Of a stretch of 64,000 nucleotides of DNA, positions 51,731 through 60,290 are shown one piece after another (position 1 is the first letter of the stretch; the number at the start of each line of letters is the position of its first letter). The notes beneath the pieces were generated by a model. That model was not told the DNA's origin and did no database searches. It was given only the letters and a program-made list of their open reading frames with translations. The DNA lies in NCBI GenBank assembly GCA_050249695.1, contig JBFWQA010000004.1, positions 186,001 to 250,000 of the forward strand, written 5' to 3'. The translations under genes and the position numbers were made by a program. This DNA is from JACKJP01 sp050249695. GTDB taxonomy: Bacteria > Pseudomonadota > Alphaproteobacteria > Rhizobiales > Tepidamorphaceae.

Positions 51731-52486
51731 ATGTGCGGGCGATTCAAGCTGACCACGCCGCCCGACAAGCTGCGCAGCTATTTCAACTATGCCGAGCAGC
51801 CCAATTTTCCGCCCCGCTACAATATCGCGCCGACCCAGCCGATCGCCGTCGTGCGGGCCGGCGTCGAACCGGGTGCGCGCCACTTTGCGCTGCTGCGCTG
51901 GGGCCTGATCCCGCCCTGGGTGAAGGACGTCGCGAAATTTCCGCTGATCATCAACGCCCGTGCCGAGGAGGCGGCGGGAAAGCCCGCTTTTCGCGCGGCC
52001 CTGCGCCGGCGCCGCTGCCTCATCCCCGCAGACGGCTTCTACGAGTGGCAGGCGCCCGCCGGTACCGGCGGGCGCAAAGTGCCCTATCTGATCTACCGCG
52101 CGGATGGCGGCCCCTTCGCATTTGGCGGCCTTTGGGAGCACTTTATCGATACTCATGGCAACGAGATCGAGACGGCGGCGATCCTGACGACAGACGCGAA
52201 CGCCGATCTTGCGCCCATTCACGCGCGTTGCCCGGTCGTGATCGGCGACGGGTATTTCTCCCGCTGGCTGGACCACGCGGACGAACGTGTCGAATCGATC
52301 GCCGATCTCCTGCGGCCGCCGCCGGACGGCTTTTTCTCCGCCTACGCGGTCTCCACGCTTGTCAACTCGGTGGCCAACGACAACGCTTCGCTTGTCGAGC
52401 CGGCGGGCGGCGAGCCGATACCGCCGCAGCGAAGGGAAAAACCCGCCGAGGACGAAGCGCCGCCGAGGCAGCTCAAACTTTTCTAG
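51731..52486 (+). CDS. yedK: SOS response-associated peptidase, YedK/HMCES type
   Basis: A 251-residue SRAP protein that forms a stable crosslink to abasic sites in single-stranded DNA. The catalytic Cys2 is present (MCGRFKLT; the Met is removed), as are PRYNIAPTQPIAVVR with the key asparagine, RWGLIPPWVKD, INARAEE, RRCLIPADGFYEWQ with the catalytic glutamate region and HARCPVVIG with the conserved histidine. A basic C-terminal tail (PPQRREKP...) extends past the core. It converges on the FAD-linked oxidase, with a 4-base stop-to-stop overlap. Confidence 0.96.
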   Translation: MCGRFKLTTPPDKLRSYFNYAEQPNFPPRYNIAPTQPIAVVRAGVEPGARHFALLRWGLIPPWVKDVAKFPLIINARAEEAAGKPAFRAALRRRRCLIPADGFYEWQAPAGTGGRKVPYLIYRADGGPFAFGGLWEHFIDTHGNEIETAAILTTDANADLAPIHARCPVVIGDGYFSRWLDHADERVESIADLLRPPPDGFFSAYAVSTLVNSVANDNASLVEPAGGEPIPPQRREKPAEDEAPPRQLKLF

Positions 52487-53910
52487 ATCACTTTTCCAGG
52501 ATTGAGGATGCCGTTCGGATCGAGCGTCCGCTTGATGTCTTTCATCAGCGCCAGCGCGACCGGGTCCTTTGTTCTGGCGAGCAGTTCCCGCTTGTAGCGG
52601 CCGATACCGTGTTCGGCGGAGATCGATCCGCCGAACCGGATCACCAGATCGTGCACGGCCGCGTGCAGTCTTTCGCTCCGTGCCAGAAATGCATCGGCGT
52701 CGCCGCCGGCTGGCTGGCTGATGTTGAAGTGGATATTGCCGTCGCCGATATGGCCGAAAGGAAGCGGGCGGCAGTCCGGATCGATCGCGAGGACGGTGGC
52801 GACCGCTTCCTCGATGAAAGCTGGAACGCGGGCCACCGGGACAGACACGTCGTGTTTCAGCGATGCGCCTTCCGGCTTCTGGGCTTCCGACATCGTCTCG
52901 CGCAGCGCCCACAGGCTCTGCGCCTGCGCCAGCGAGGCGGCGACGACGGCGTCGGCAACTTCACCGGCTTCGATCGCCTGCGCGAGGACGCGCTGCAGCA
53001 TGGCTTCAAGACCGGGATCCTCGCTGCCGGTAGCGAGGTCTACGAGCAGATACCAGGGATGGGGCGAGGCCATCGGATCGCGCTTGCCCGCGTAGCGCAG
53101 GGTGAAGTCGATGGCGAGGCGTGGCATCAGTTCCGCCGCCGTCACCATCGGTCCGGCCGCCCCAATCAGCCGGTTGAGGAAGGCGAGGGCGGCGGCCGGC
53201 GATTCCATGCCCGCAAGCGCCGTGACCGTGAGAACGGGCCTTGCGTGAAGCTTCAGCGTAGCCGCCGTGATGACGCCGAGAGTGCCTTCCGCGCCGATGA
53301 AGAGGTCGCGCAGATCATAGCCCGTATTGTCCTTCTTAAGCGCGCCGAGCCCGTGCCAGACGCGGCCGTCCGCCAGCACGACCTCCAGACCGAGGCAAAG
53401 TGCGCGGGCGCTTCCGTATGCGATAACGCCGATGCCCCCGGCATTGGTGGAGAGATTGCCGCCGATCATGCAGGAACCCTGCGAGGCGATCCTCAGCCCG
53501 AAATAGAGTCTGGCATTCGCGGCCGCATCCTGCACGGACTGCAGCGTCATGCCGGCTTCGGCGGTGAGCGACATGCCGGCGGCGTCGATATCGCGCAGCC
53601 GGTTCATGCGTTCCAGCGAGAGGATGATTTCGCCAAGCCCCGCAGTCGGCAAGTGTCCACCGGCAAGCCCGGTGGCGCCCCCCTGCGGCACAACCGGAAT
53701 GCGCTGACTGTCGGCGAGGGCCATGATGCGCGAAACGTCGTCCGTGTTTCCCGGCCGCAGGACGAGCGGTGTTTCCACCGCCCCGTGCTCGCGCCAGTCC
53801 TGCAGGTAGCGGGAAGTGTCTTCAGCCGCCGAAAGCGCGTTTGCCTCGCCGACGATGCTCGTGAAATCCGCCCTGAGCGGTTCGGTAAGCGTGCCGTATC
53901 GCCTGTTCAT
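52483..53910 (-). CDS. FAD-linked 2-hydroxyacid oxidase/dehydrogenase (GlcD/D2HGDH-like)
   Basis: A 475-residue VAO-fold flavoprotein. The FAD_binding_4 domain has VVPQGGATGLAGGHLPTAGLGEIILSLERMNRL, GSCMIGGNLSTNAGGIGVIAYGSARALCLGLEVVLADGR and FIGAEGTLGVITAATLKL; the C-terminal oxidase domain contains HDVSVPVARVP, PFGHIGDGNIHFNISQP with metal-binding histidines and SAEHGIGRYKRELL. Enzymes with this layout oxidise D-2-hydroxyglutarate, D-lactate or glycolate; the substrate cannot be chosen by eye. It is the gene after the Sua5/TsaC gene, 13 bases apart, and is likely co-transcribed. Confidence 0.9.
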   Translation of the reverse strand: MNRRYGTLTEPLRADFTSIVGEANALSAAEDTSRYLQDWREHGAVETPLVLRPGNTDDVSRIMALADSQRIPVVPQGGATGLAGGHLPTAGLGEIILSLERMNRLRDIDAAGMSLTAEAGMTLQSVQDAAANARLYFGLRIASQGSCMIGGNLSTNAGGIGVIAYGSARALCLGLEVVLADGRVWHGLGALKKDNTGYDLRDLFIGAEGTLGVITAATLKLHARPVLTVTALAGMESPAAALAFLNRLIGAAGPMVTAAELMPRLAIDFTLRYAGKRDPMASPHPWYLLVDLATGSEDPGLEAMLQRVLAQAIEAGEVADAVVAASLAQAQSLWALRETMSEAQKPEGASLKHDVSVPVARVPAFIEEAVATVLAIDPDCRPLPFGHIGDGNIHFNISQPAGGDADAFLARSERLHAAVHDLVIRFGGSISAEHGIGRYKRELLARTKDPVALALMKDIKRTLDPNGILNPGKVI

Positions 53911-53922
53911 GCCGATTGAACC

Positions 53923-54897
53923 TTAGACAGGCCGCGGCGCTGCGGCGCGCTGGAGCCGGTCGTTGATCGCGATGCCGAGGCCGCTGTTTGGAATGCGGGC
54001 GACGGCGATCGCCGAAGGTTTGACGGCGTCCATCCGCCGCAGCGTTTCAAAAAGGCAGGCCGCCGCCTCGCCGACATCCCCCTCCGGCGACAGGTCGGCG
54101 TAAGCCTTCACCTGTCCGGCGAGATGCCTGTAGAAGCCCCCGAAATCGACAAAGGCCTCATTCTCTCCTGCGTGGCGGGCATTCAGGCGCACCGGGGCAT
54201 GCGGCGCGTAATGCGAGGTCAGCATGCCCGGCGCGACGGGCGCTCCCGAGCTGATCCCGCTCGCCGTCTCCACTCGTCCGGCGACCGCCTCGATGTCCTC
54301 CGGCGCCAGCGCGCCGGGGCGCAGCAGCTTGGCCGCACCGCCCGTGCAGGCGACGATCGTCGATTCGATGCCCAGCCGGCATGCGCCGTCGTCGATGCCG
54401 ATGGCGACCGTCTCGCCGAGATCGCCCAGCGCGTCCTGAAGCCGCGTCGCGGTCAGCCGGCCGGAAAGGTTCGCGCTCGGTGCGACGACCGGCCGTCCCA
54501 GCCTGGCGATGACGGCGCGCATCACCGGATGGGCGGGAAGCCTGATTGCGATCGTGTCGAGTCCTGCCGTGGCCAGCGCGGCGACCGGACAGTCGCGCGA
54601 TTGCGGCACGACGAGCGTCAGCGGCCCCGGCCAGAAGCGGGCGGCCAGCTGTGCGGCAAGGTCGCTGAATATCCCGCATTTGTGCGCCATTTCAAGCGAA
54701 TCGACATGCGCGATGAGCGGGTTGAACGAGGGGCGTCCCTTGGCGGCGTAGAGCGCTGCGACCGCGCGCGGATTGGTGGCGTCGGCGGCGATTCCATAGA
54801 CCGTTTCCGTCGGCAGCACCGCGAGATTGCCCGCGCGCAACGCGTTGGCAACCGCATCGACGGCACCTTCGTCGCCCGGAAAACGGATATCGACCAT
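53923..54897 (-). CDS. L-threonylcarbamoyladenylate synthase (Sua5/YrdC)
   Basis: A 324-residue two-domain Sua5-type enzyme that makes threonylcarbamoyl-AMP for t6A tRNA modification. The YrdC domain has LAVLPTETVYGIAADATNPRAVAALYAAKGRPSFNPLIAHV, WPGPLTLVVPQS, IAIRLPAHP and VVAPSANLSG. LRPGALAPEDI and APGMLTSHYAPHAPV mark the linker and the C-terminal Sua5 domain, which short TsaC proteins lack. ATG 54897 (MVDIRFPG) is chosen; the open frame upstream to 55071 has no family support. It is divergent from the acyl-CoA dehydrogenase. Confidence 0.93.
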   Translation of the reverse strand: MVDIRFPGDEGAVDAVANALRAGNLAVLPTETVYGIAADATNPRAVAALYAAKGRPSFNPLIAHVDSLEMAHKCGIFSDLAAQLAARFWPGPLTLVVPQSRDCPVAALATAGLDTIAIRLPAHPVMRAVIARLGRPVVAPSANLSGRLTATRLQDALGDLGETVAIGIDDGACRLGIESTIVACTGGAAKLLRPGALAPEDIEAVAGRVETASGISSGAPVAPGMLTSHYAPHAPVRLNARHAGENEAFVDFGGFYRHLAGQVKAYADLSPEGDVGEAAACLFETLRRMDAVKPSAIAVARIPNSGLGIAINDRLQRAAAPRPV

Positions 54898-55069
54898 GAT
54901 GGCGCTCTTGCTCCTCCTTTCCATCACCGGCGCGCTCGCGCGGGGATGGATGACATTGATGGGTCGTGACCCTAGATTATGAGCGGCGCTGCCGTTGTCG
55001 CCCGCTTGGGGACGGCGCGTCAACAGGAACCGCAAGGGTCCCGTCCGATAACAGGGAAACGCCGCCACC

Positions 55070-56827
55070 ATGAGTTTTCAAGCGCCCGTCGCAGACATGC
55101 TCCATATCCTTCGCCGCGCCATCGGTCTTGGAGACGATATTGCCGCCGGCCGCATGGGCGATCTGACGGATGATGTTCTCTCAGCGGTGCTGGAGGAGGC
55201 GGGCCGGTTCGCGGCGAGCGAGATCGCGCCGCTCAACCGTGTCGGCGACACGCAGGGCGCGGTGTGGAGGGATGGCGAAGTCATCACGCCGGCGGGCTGG
55301 AAAGAAGCTTACAAGGCATGGGTCGAGGGCGGCTGGGCGACGCTTTCCTGTCCTGCCGAGTACGGCGGTCAGGACCTGCCGCTGACGATCGGCATGGCGG
55401 CGCAGGAACTGTGGAATTCGGCGGCGCTCTCCTTCGGCATCAACCCGGTCCTCACGGCCGGAGCGGTCGAGGCGCTGACTGCCCATGGCAGCGACGATCT
55501 CAAGCAGCGTTATCTGGGCAAGCTCGTCTCGGGCGAATGGACGGGCACGATGAATCTCACCGAACCGCAGGCCGGCTCCGACCTTGCGCTCTTGAGATCG
55601 CGCGCGGAGCGAAACGGCGATGGAACCTACCGCATCTCCGGGACCAAGATCTTCATCACCTATGGCGAGCACGATCTTGCCGACAACATCATCCATCTGG
55701 TCCTCGCGCGTCTGCCGGATGCGCCCCCCGGCACGCGCGGCATATCGCTGTTTCTCGTCCCGAAAATCCTGCCGGACGGCAGTCGCAACGACATCGCCTG
55801 CGCTGGCATCGAGCACAAGATGGGTCTGCATGGCAGCCCCACCTGCACCCTCATCTATGGAGAGAAGGGCGGCGCCACGGGCTGGCTGATCGGCGAGGAG
55901 AACAAGGGGCTGAACTGCATGTTCACGATGATGAACAACGCCCGTCTCGCCGTCGGCATCCAGGGCGTCGCGGTCGCGGAGCGCGCTTGGCAACAGGCCC
56001 GCGCCTATGCCGGCGAACGCCGGCAGGGCCGCCTGCCGGGCATGGGGCCGACCGAGACGGTCGCCATCGTCGCCCATCCCGATATCCGCCGCTCGCTCGC
56101 CCAGATGGAGGCGCTGACAGCCGCCTCGCGCGCCATCTGCTACGCGACCGCCCATGCGATCGACCTTTCCGAACGCGCCGAGGACGATGAAGGCCGTCGC
56201 GCCGCCAAGGCCCGAGCCGATCTGTTGACGCCGCTCGCCAAGGCTTTCTCCACCGATATGGGCGTGGAGGTCGCCTCCATCGGCGTCCAGGTCCATGGCG
56301 GGATGGGCTTCATCGAGGAGACAGGTGCGGCCCAGCATCTGCGCGATGCCCGCATTACGCCGATCTACGAAGGGACCAACGGCATCCAGGCGATCGATCT
56401 GGTGACGCGCAAGCTGCCCATGGCCGGCGGCGCGGTCGCCCGCGACTACATCGCGGAAATCGCCGCAATCGCGAACGCGGCGGCAAAAGACGACGACGCC
56501 GTGTTGAAGAAGGCCGGCGGTTATCTCGCGGACGCGGTTGCGCATCTCACCGAGGCGACAGACTGGATTCTCAGATCCGGAAACGAGGCGCCGGACGACG
56601 TTCTTGCCGGAGCAACACCCTATCTGCGGTCGTTCAGCCTGGTCGCGGGCGGAGCCTATCTGTTGCGGGGCGCGCTTGCGGCCAGCGCTGGGAACGACGC
56701 CGATGCAGGTCAGCGGCGCCGCGCGGCGGCGTTCTTTGCCGCCAATTTTCTGCCCGCCTGCGCCGGTCTTGCCCGAACCGTCACCGAGGCCGCCGACACG
56801 CTGCCCGATGCGGCCGCGTTCGCCTGA
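55070..56827 (+). CDS. Acyl-CoA dehydrogenase with C-terminal extension (DmdC/FadE-like)
   Basis: A 585-residue flavoenzyme, longer than typical 380-residue acyl-CoA dehydrogenases because of a C-terminal helical domain (about 460-580). Core motifs: LSCPAEYGGQDLPLTIG, WTGTMNLTEPQAGSDLALLRSRAE, ISGTKIFITYGEHDLADNIIHLVLAR, FTMMNNARLAVGIQGVA and IGVQVHGGMGFIEETGAAQHLRDARITPIYEGTNGIQ with the catalytic glutamate region. The subgroup includes methylmercaptopropionyl-CoA dehydrogenases, but substrate is unknown. It is followed by the deacetylase-like gene after 24 bases and would pass electrons to ETF and the ETF-QO at 18.8 kb. Confidence 0.92.
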   Translation: MSFQAPVADMLHILRRAIGLGDDIAAGRMGDLTDDVLSAVLEEAGRFAASEIAPLNRVGDTQGAVWRDGEVITPAGWKEAYKAWVEGGWATLSCPAEYGGQDLPLTIGMAAQELWNSAALSFGINPVLTAGAVEALTAHGSDDLKQRYLGKLVSGEWTGTMNLTEPQAGSDLALLRSRAERNGDGTYRISGTKIFITYGEHDLADNIIHLVLARLPDAPPGTRGISLFLVPKILPDGSRNDIACAGIEHKMGLHGSPTCTLIYGEKGGATGWLIGEENKGLNCMFTMMNNARLAVGIQGVAVAERAWQQARAYAGERRQGRLPGMGPTETVAIVAHPDIRRSLAQMEALTAASRAICYATAHAIDLSERAEDDEGRRAAKARADLLTPLAKAFSTDMGVEVASIGVQVHGGMGFIEETGAAQHLRDARITPIYEGTNGIQAIDLVTRKLPMAGGAVARDYIAEIAAIANAAAKDDDAVLKKAGGYLADAVAHLTEATDWILRSGNEAPDDVLAGATPYLRSFSLVAGGAYLLRGALAASAGNDADAGQRRRAAAFFAANFLPACAGLARTVTEAADTLPDAAAFA

Positions 56828-56851
56828 CCGAACGGAACGAGGAAACGTTTC

Positions 56852-57778
56852 ATGTCGACGCTCTATCTCACCCATGCCGACTGTCTCGGGCATGCGCCGT
56901 TCGAAGGTCATCCGGAGCGGCCGGCGCGGCTGGAGGCGATCTGGAAGAAGCTGGAGGATGAAAGCTTCGCCGCTCTGCTGCGCGAGGATGCTGTTGCCGC
57001 GGCCCCGGAAGAGGCTTCGCTGGCGCACCCGGAATCCTATGTCCAGCGGATCGCGGGGCTGGCCCCATCCGAAGGCATCATCGGGATCGACGCTGACACT
57101 TCGATGTCGCCGGGAAGCTGGCGCGCGGCGCTGCTGGCCGTCGGCGCGGCGAAGCGCGCCGTGGACGCCGTCATGTCGGGCGAGGCAACGAATGCCTTCT
57201 GCGCCATACGCCCGCCCGGACACCATGCCGAACATGACAGGGCGATGGGTTTCTGCTTCTTCAACAATGCCGCTATCGCTGCGTCCTACGCGCGCGCCAA
57301 ATATGGCGCGGAACGTCTGGCGATCATCGATTTCGACGTCCACCACGGCAACGGTACGCAGGATATCTTCTGGAGCGACCGCAACGTCTTTTACGGCTCA
57401 ACGCACCAGATGCCGCTCTATCCCGGCTCCGGCGCGATTCGCGAGACCGGCGCCGGCAATATATTCAACGCGCCGCTGCGTCCCGGTTCGGGCAGCGACT
57501 ATTTCCGCATGGCGATGGAGGAGCGCATTCTGCCCGCGCTGGAGAATTTCTCTCCCGATCTGATCGTCGTCTCCGCCGGCTTCGATGCCCACACGCGCGA
57601 TCCGCTGGCCGATATCCATTTGCAGGACGAGGATTTCGGCTGGATCACCGGACGCCTGATGGATATCGCCGACAGGCGCTGCGACGGCAGGATCGTCTCG
57701 CTGCTCGAAGGCGGCTATGATCTTGAGGGTCTTGCGGGCGGCGTCGCCGCCCATGTGGGACAGCTGATGCGGGCCTGA
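56852..57778 (+). CDS. Histone deacetylase-fold amidohydrolase
   Basis: A 308-residue member of the HDAC/acetylpolyamine amidohydrolase superfamily. CAIRPPGHHAEHDRAMGFCFFNNAAIAASYA holds the two active-site histidines, and LAIIDFDVHHGNGTQDIFW the zinc-binding Asp and His; SAGFDAHTRDPLADIHLQDEDF supplies the third zinc ligand, and LLEGGYDLEGLAGGV is also typical. It should deacetylate a small molecule or protein lysine; the substrate is unknown. ATG 56852 follows GAGGAAACG. It lies in a run from the acyl-CoA dehydrogenase to the rRNA methyltransferase on the plus strand. Confidence 0.94.
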   Translation: MSTLYLTHADCLGHAPFEGHPERPARLEAIWKKLEDESFAALLREDAVAAAPEEASLAHPESYVQRIAGLAPSEGIIGIDADTSMSPGSWRAALLAVGAAKRAVDAVMSGEATNAFCAIRPPGHHAEHDRAMGFCFFNNAAIAASYARAKYGAERLAIIDFDVHHGNGTQDIFWSDRNVFYGSTHQMPLYPGSGAIRETGAGNIFNAPLRPGSGSDYFRMAMEERILPALENFSPDLIVVSAGFDAHTRDPLADIHLQDEDFGWITGRLMDIADRRCDGRIVSLLEGGYDLEGLAGGVAAHVGQLMRA

Positions 57779-57809
57779 AGGCCGCGCATGCTCCACGGGA
57801 AGGACAGGA

Positions 57810-58727
57810 ATGAGCTGGCAACCGGCACCCGATCCGCAATTCGGCGACGCGCGCAGCTGCGACGCGGTGGAAACCGTGATCCTCGGCCGTGCCCGCGATA
57901 TCGGCGGCTTCGACGTCAGGCGCGTGCTGCCCTCGGCGCGCAGGCGCATGGTCGGCCCCTTCATCTTTCTCGACCAGATGGGTCCGGCGGAGTTTCTCGT
58001 CGGCGACGGCCTCGACGTGCGCCCCCACCCGCATATCGGCCTGGCGACGGTGACCTACCTGCTCGACGGCGAGATCATGCATCGCGACAGTCTTGGCACG
58101 GCGCTGCCGATCCTGCCTGGCGAGGTGAACTGGATGACGGCTGGCAAGGGGATCGTCCACTCTGAACGAACCGCGCCGGAGACAAAGGCGCGCGGTGGCA
58201 GGCTGCTCGGTCTTCAGGCCTGGGTGGCGCTGCCCAAGGATCGCGAGGAGGGCACTCCGGCTTTCGTGCATGTGGGCCGCGGCGAACTGCCGGTGATCGA
58301 GGGGGAGGGCAACTCGGTCTGCCTCGTCGCTGGGACGTTCGCCGGCGCGAGCGCCCCGGTTCATACGGCCAGCGCCATGGTCTATGCCGATGCGACGATG
58401 AACGCCGGCGCGCGTCTGCCGATCGACGCCGAACATGAGGAGAGGGCCGTCTACGTGCTGTCGGGCCGGATCGAGATCGGCGGCGAAACTTTCGAGCCCG
58501 GCGGACTGCTGATCCTCAAGCCCGGAGAAAGCGTCGCGCTCACCGCGCTCGACGACAGCCGGCTGATGATCATCGGCGGAGAGGCCATGGACGGGCCACG
58601 CTATATCTGGTGGAATTTCGTTTCCAGTCGCAAGGAGCGAATCGAACAGGCCAAGGCGGACTGGAAGGCCGGCCGTTTCGATAGCGTGCCGGGCGACGAA
58701 GAGGAATTCGTGCCCCTGCCGGAATGA
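57810..58727 (+). CDS. Pirin family protein
   Basis: A 305-residue bicupin. The N-terminal cupin has FDVRRVLPSARRRMVGPFIFLDQMGPAEF, the metal-binding VRPHPHIGLATVTYLLDGEIMHRDSLG and MTAGKGIVHSE; the second domain has RLLGLQAWVALPKDREEGTPAFVHV and AVYVLSGRIEIGGETFEPGGLLIL, and a C-terminal YIWWNFVSSRKERIEQAKADWKAGRF that is the family hallmark. Some bacterial pirins are quercetinases or regulators; the role here is unknown. ATG 57810 follows AGGACAGGA. It overlaps xseB by four bases. Confidence 0.94.
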   Translation: MSWQPAPDPQFGDARSCDAVETVILGRARDIGGFDVRRVLPSARRRMVGPFIFLDQMGPAEFLVGDGLDVRPHPHIGLATVTYLLDGEIMHRDSLGTALPILPGEVNWMTAGKGIVHSERTAPETKARGGRLLGLQAWVALPKDREEGTPAFVHVGRGELPVIEGEGNSVCLVAGTFAGASAPVHTASAMVYADATMNAGARLPIDAEHEERAVYVLSGRIEIGGETFEPGGLLILKPGESVALTALDDSRLMIIGGEAMDGPRYIWWNFVSSRKERIEQAKADWKAGRFDSVPGDEEEFVPLPE

Positions 58728-59026
58728 GCGGCGGCACGGCGAGGAAGGAGCAGGAATTGGCCGACAGCGAAGGCGGGAAATCCGGCAGCGACGGCGATGT
58801 CGCGTCGATGAGTTTCGAACAGGCGATCGGCGAGCTCGAGTCGATCGTCGGTCGGCTCGAAGGCGGCCGCGTGCCGCTGGAGGAATCGATCCGCATCTAT
58901 GAGCGCGGCGCGGCGCTGCGCGCTCGCTGCGAGACGCTGCTGAAGAACGCCGAGGCCAAGGTCGAGAAGATCACCCTGTCGCGCGACGGCACGCCCACAG
59001 GCACCGAGCCGCTCGATCCCGACTGA
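58724..59026 (+). CDS. xseB: Exodeoxyribonuclease VII small subunit
   Basis: XseB is the small subunit of exonuclease VII, which trims single-stranded DNA. The 100-residue protein has the short helical XseB core SFEQAIGELESIVGRLEGGRVPLEESIRIYERGAALRARCETLLKNAEAKVEKI (about 29-82), with a longer than usual polar N-terminal tail. The start overlaps the pirin stop (ATGA). XseA is not in the window. Confidence 0.95.
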   Translation: MSGGTARKEQELADSEGGKSGSDGDVASMSFEQAIGELESIVGRLEGGRVPLEESIRIYERGAALRARCETLLKNAEAKVEKITLSRDGTPTGTEPLDPD

Positions 59027-59034
59027 GGCAGTTC

Positions 59035-60231
59035 ATGAGTCCTGCAGCAAAGGCCGACTGGCCTGACGGGCCGGTCCGCCGCCGCCGGGTCATCGTTCTT
59101 CACGGGATCAATCCCGCACCTTTTGACAAATTTTTCCGCCCGCGCATCGCGCGCGAGTTCGGCCGATATGCCGAGGATCGCCATCTCGAATTCGAGCTCG
59201 GCCCTTATTCGCCGGTCGACGGCAATCCATTCGTGCTGTCGCAGACGCTCACGCTTGGCGACGACACGGGCAAGGTGGAGACCGATTATGTCGTCTGCAC
59301 CTGGGACGATGTGATCCGCGCCGAGATCGAGCAGCCCTTGCCGCGATACGTTCTCGGCGGCCTCAGGACGCTTCTCCGTTACGCGTTCAGCGGGGCTATG
59401 CTGCGCATCTTCCGCGGTTATTTCCGGTTCGGGCTGATCTGGCTGTTTCCTTTCGCCGTGATCGTTCTCGCGCTGCTGGCGGGATTGATCGGCGGGGTTT
59501 CCATCGGCCTTGCCGTGGGCGGCTGGATGGGGCTCCCGGCCGGACTGGTTGCTGCCGCGCTGATCGTGCCGGCGCTGATCCACGCGGTCGAGATGGTCGC
59601 AAATGCGCGGTGGATCGGCTCGGGCTGGATCTGGACCGACAAGGCCGGCTCAGGTCATGCGCCGACGGAAGCGCGCATCCAGGCGATCGCGCCGACGATC
59701 GCCGGCCTGCTCGATCGTGAAGACGTCGACGAAACCTTGCTGGTAGGTCACAGCTCCGGCGTCATTTTGCTGGTCAGGGCGCTCCGCGAAGTGATCGGGC
59801 GCCGGCAGGGCAACCCGTTTCCCAGGCCGGCCTATCTGATGACGCCAGGATCGGGCCTGCCGCTCGCCTGCCACCCGCAGCACCGGACCATCCGTGAAGC
59901 GGCGACCGCGATCGTGGACTGCCCGTTTCTCGACTGGGTCGACGTGCAATCGCGCCATGACGCGATGAATATCTACCGTTCCTCGGTTCTGGACGTGCTC
60001 GGCGCGAACCCCGTGCGCCGAGACAAGCCGCGCGTGTTCATCGCCCAGATCAAGAGAATGATCCGGCCGGAGCAGTATCGACGCATCCGGCGCGATCAGA
60101 TGCGCGTCCACATCCAGACGCTTCTCGCCAATGATTTGCCCTATTGGTACGATTATTGTCTGTTCGTCGCCGGCCGCGAGCGCTTTCCCGACCGGATCGG
60201 GCGAGGAGAATCTTTCACGCCTCGCGCGTGA
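59035..60231 (+). CDS. Membrane-inserted alpha/beta-hydrolase-like protein of unknown function
   Basis: A 398-residue protein of unusual layout. The first strand VIVLHGINP (19-27) looks like the beta-strand and oxyanion loop of an alpha/beta hydrolase. Residues 133-158 and 164-187 form two strong membrane helices (LIWLFPFAVIVLALLAGLIGG and WMGLPAGLVAAALIVPALI). After them comes ETLLVGHSSGVILLVRAL, with GHSSG as a nucleophile elbow and S240 as likely catalytic serine. YLMTPGSGLPLACHP and HDAMNIYRSSVLDVLGANPV follow; a catalytic histidine cannot be assigned with certainty. It starts eight bases after xseB and lies directly before dxs. A lipase/esterase acting at the inner membrane is my inference. 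Confidence 0.72.
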   Translation: MSPAAKADWPDGPVRRRRVIVLHGINPAPFDKFFRPRIAREFGRYAEDRHLEFELGPYSPVDGNPFVLSQTLTLGDDTGKVETDYVVCTWDDVIRAEIEQPLPRYVLGGLRTLLRYAFSGAMLRIFRGYFRFGLIWLFPFAVIVLALLAGLIGGVSIGLAVGGWMGLPAGLVAAALIVPALIHAVEMVANARWIGSGWIWTDKAGSGHAPTEARIQAIAPTIAGLLDREDVDETLLVGHSSGVILLVRALREVIGRRQGNPFPRPAYLMTPGSGLPLACHPQHRTIREAATAIVDCPFLDWVDVQSRHDAMNIYRSSVLDVLGANPVRRDKPRVFIAQIKRMIRPEQYRRIRRDQMRVHIQTLLANDLPYWYDYCLFVAGRERFPDRIGRGESFTPRA

Positions 60232-60250
60232 GCCTTTGCGCCCGCGCCCG

Positions 60251-60279
60251 TTGTCCTTTAAGCAGGGAGAACATAGGTT
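60251..60279 (+). promoter_or_regulatory. Possible promoter directly upstream of dxs
   Basis: TTGTCC (60251-60256), 17 bases, then TAGGTT (60274-60279). If used, transcription would begin only a few bases before the dxs start codon, giving a very short leader. The match is modest and read-through from the upstream genes is equally likely. Confidence 0.25.
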
Positions 60280-60290
60280 TAGTTGAGCGG

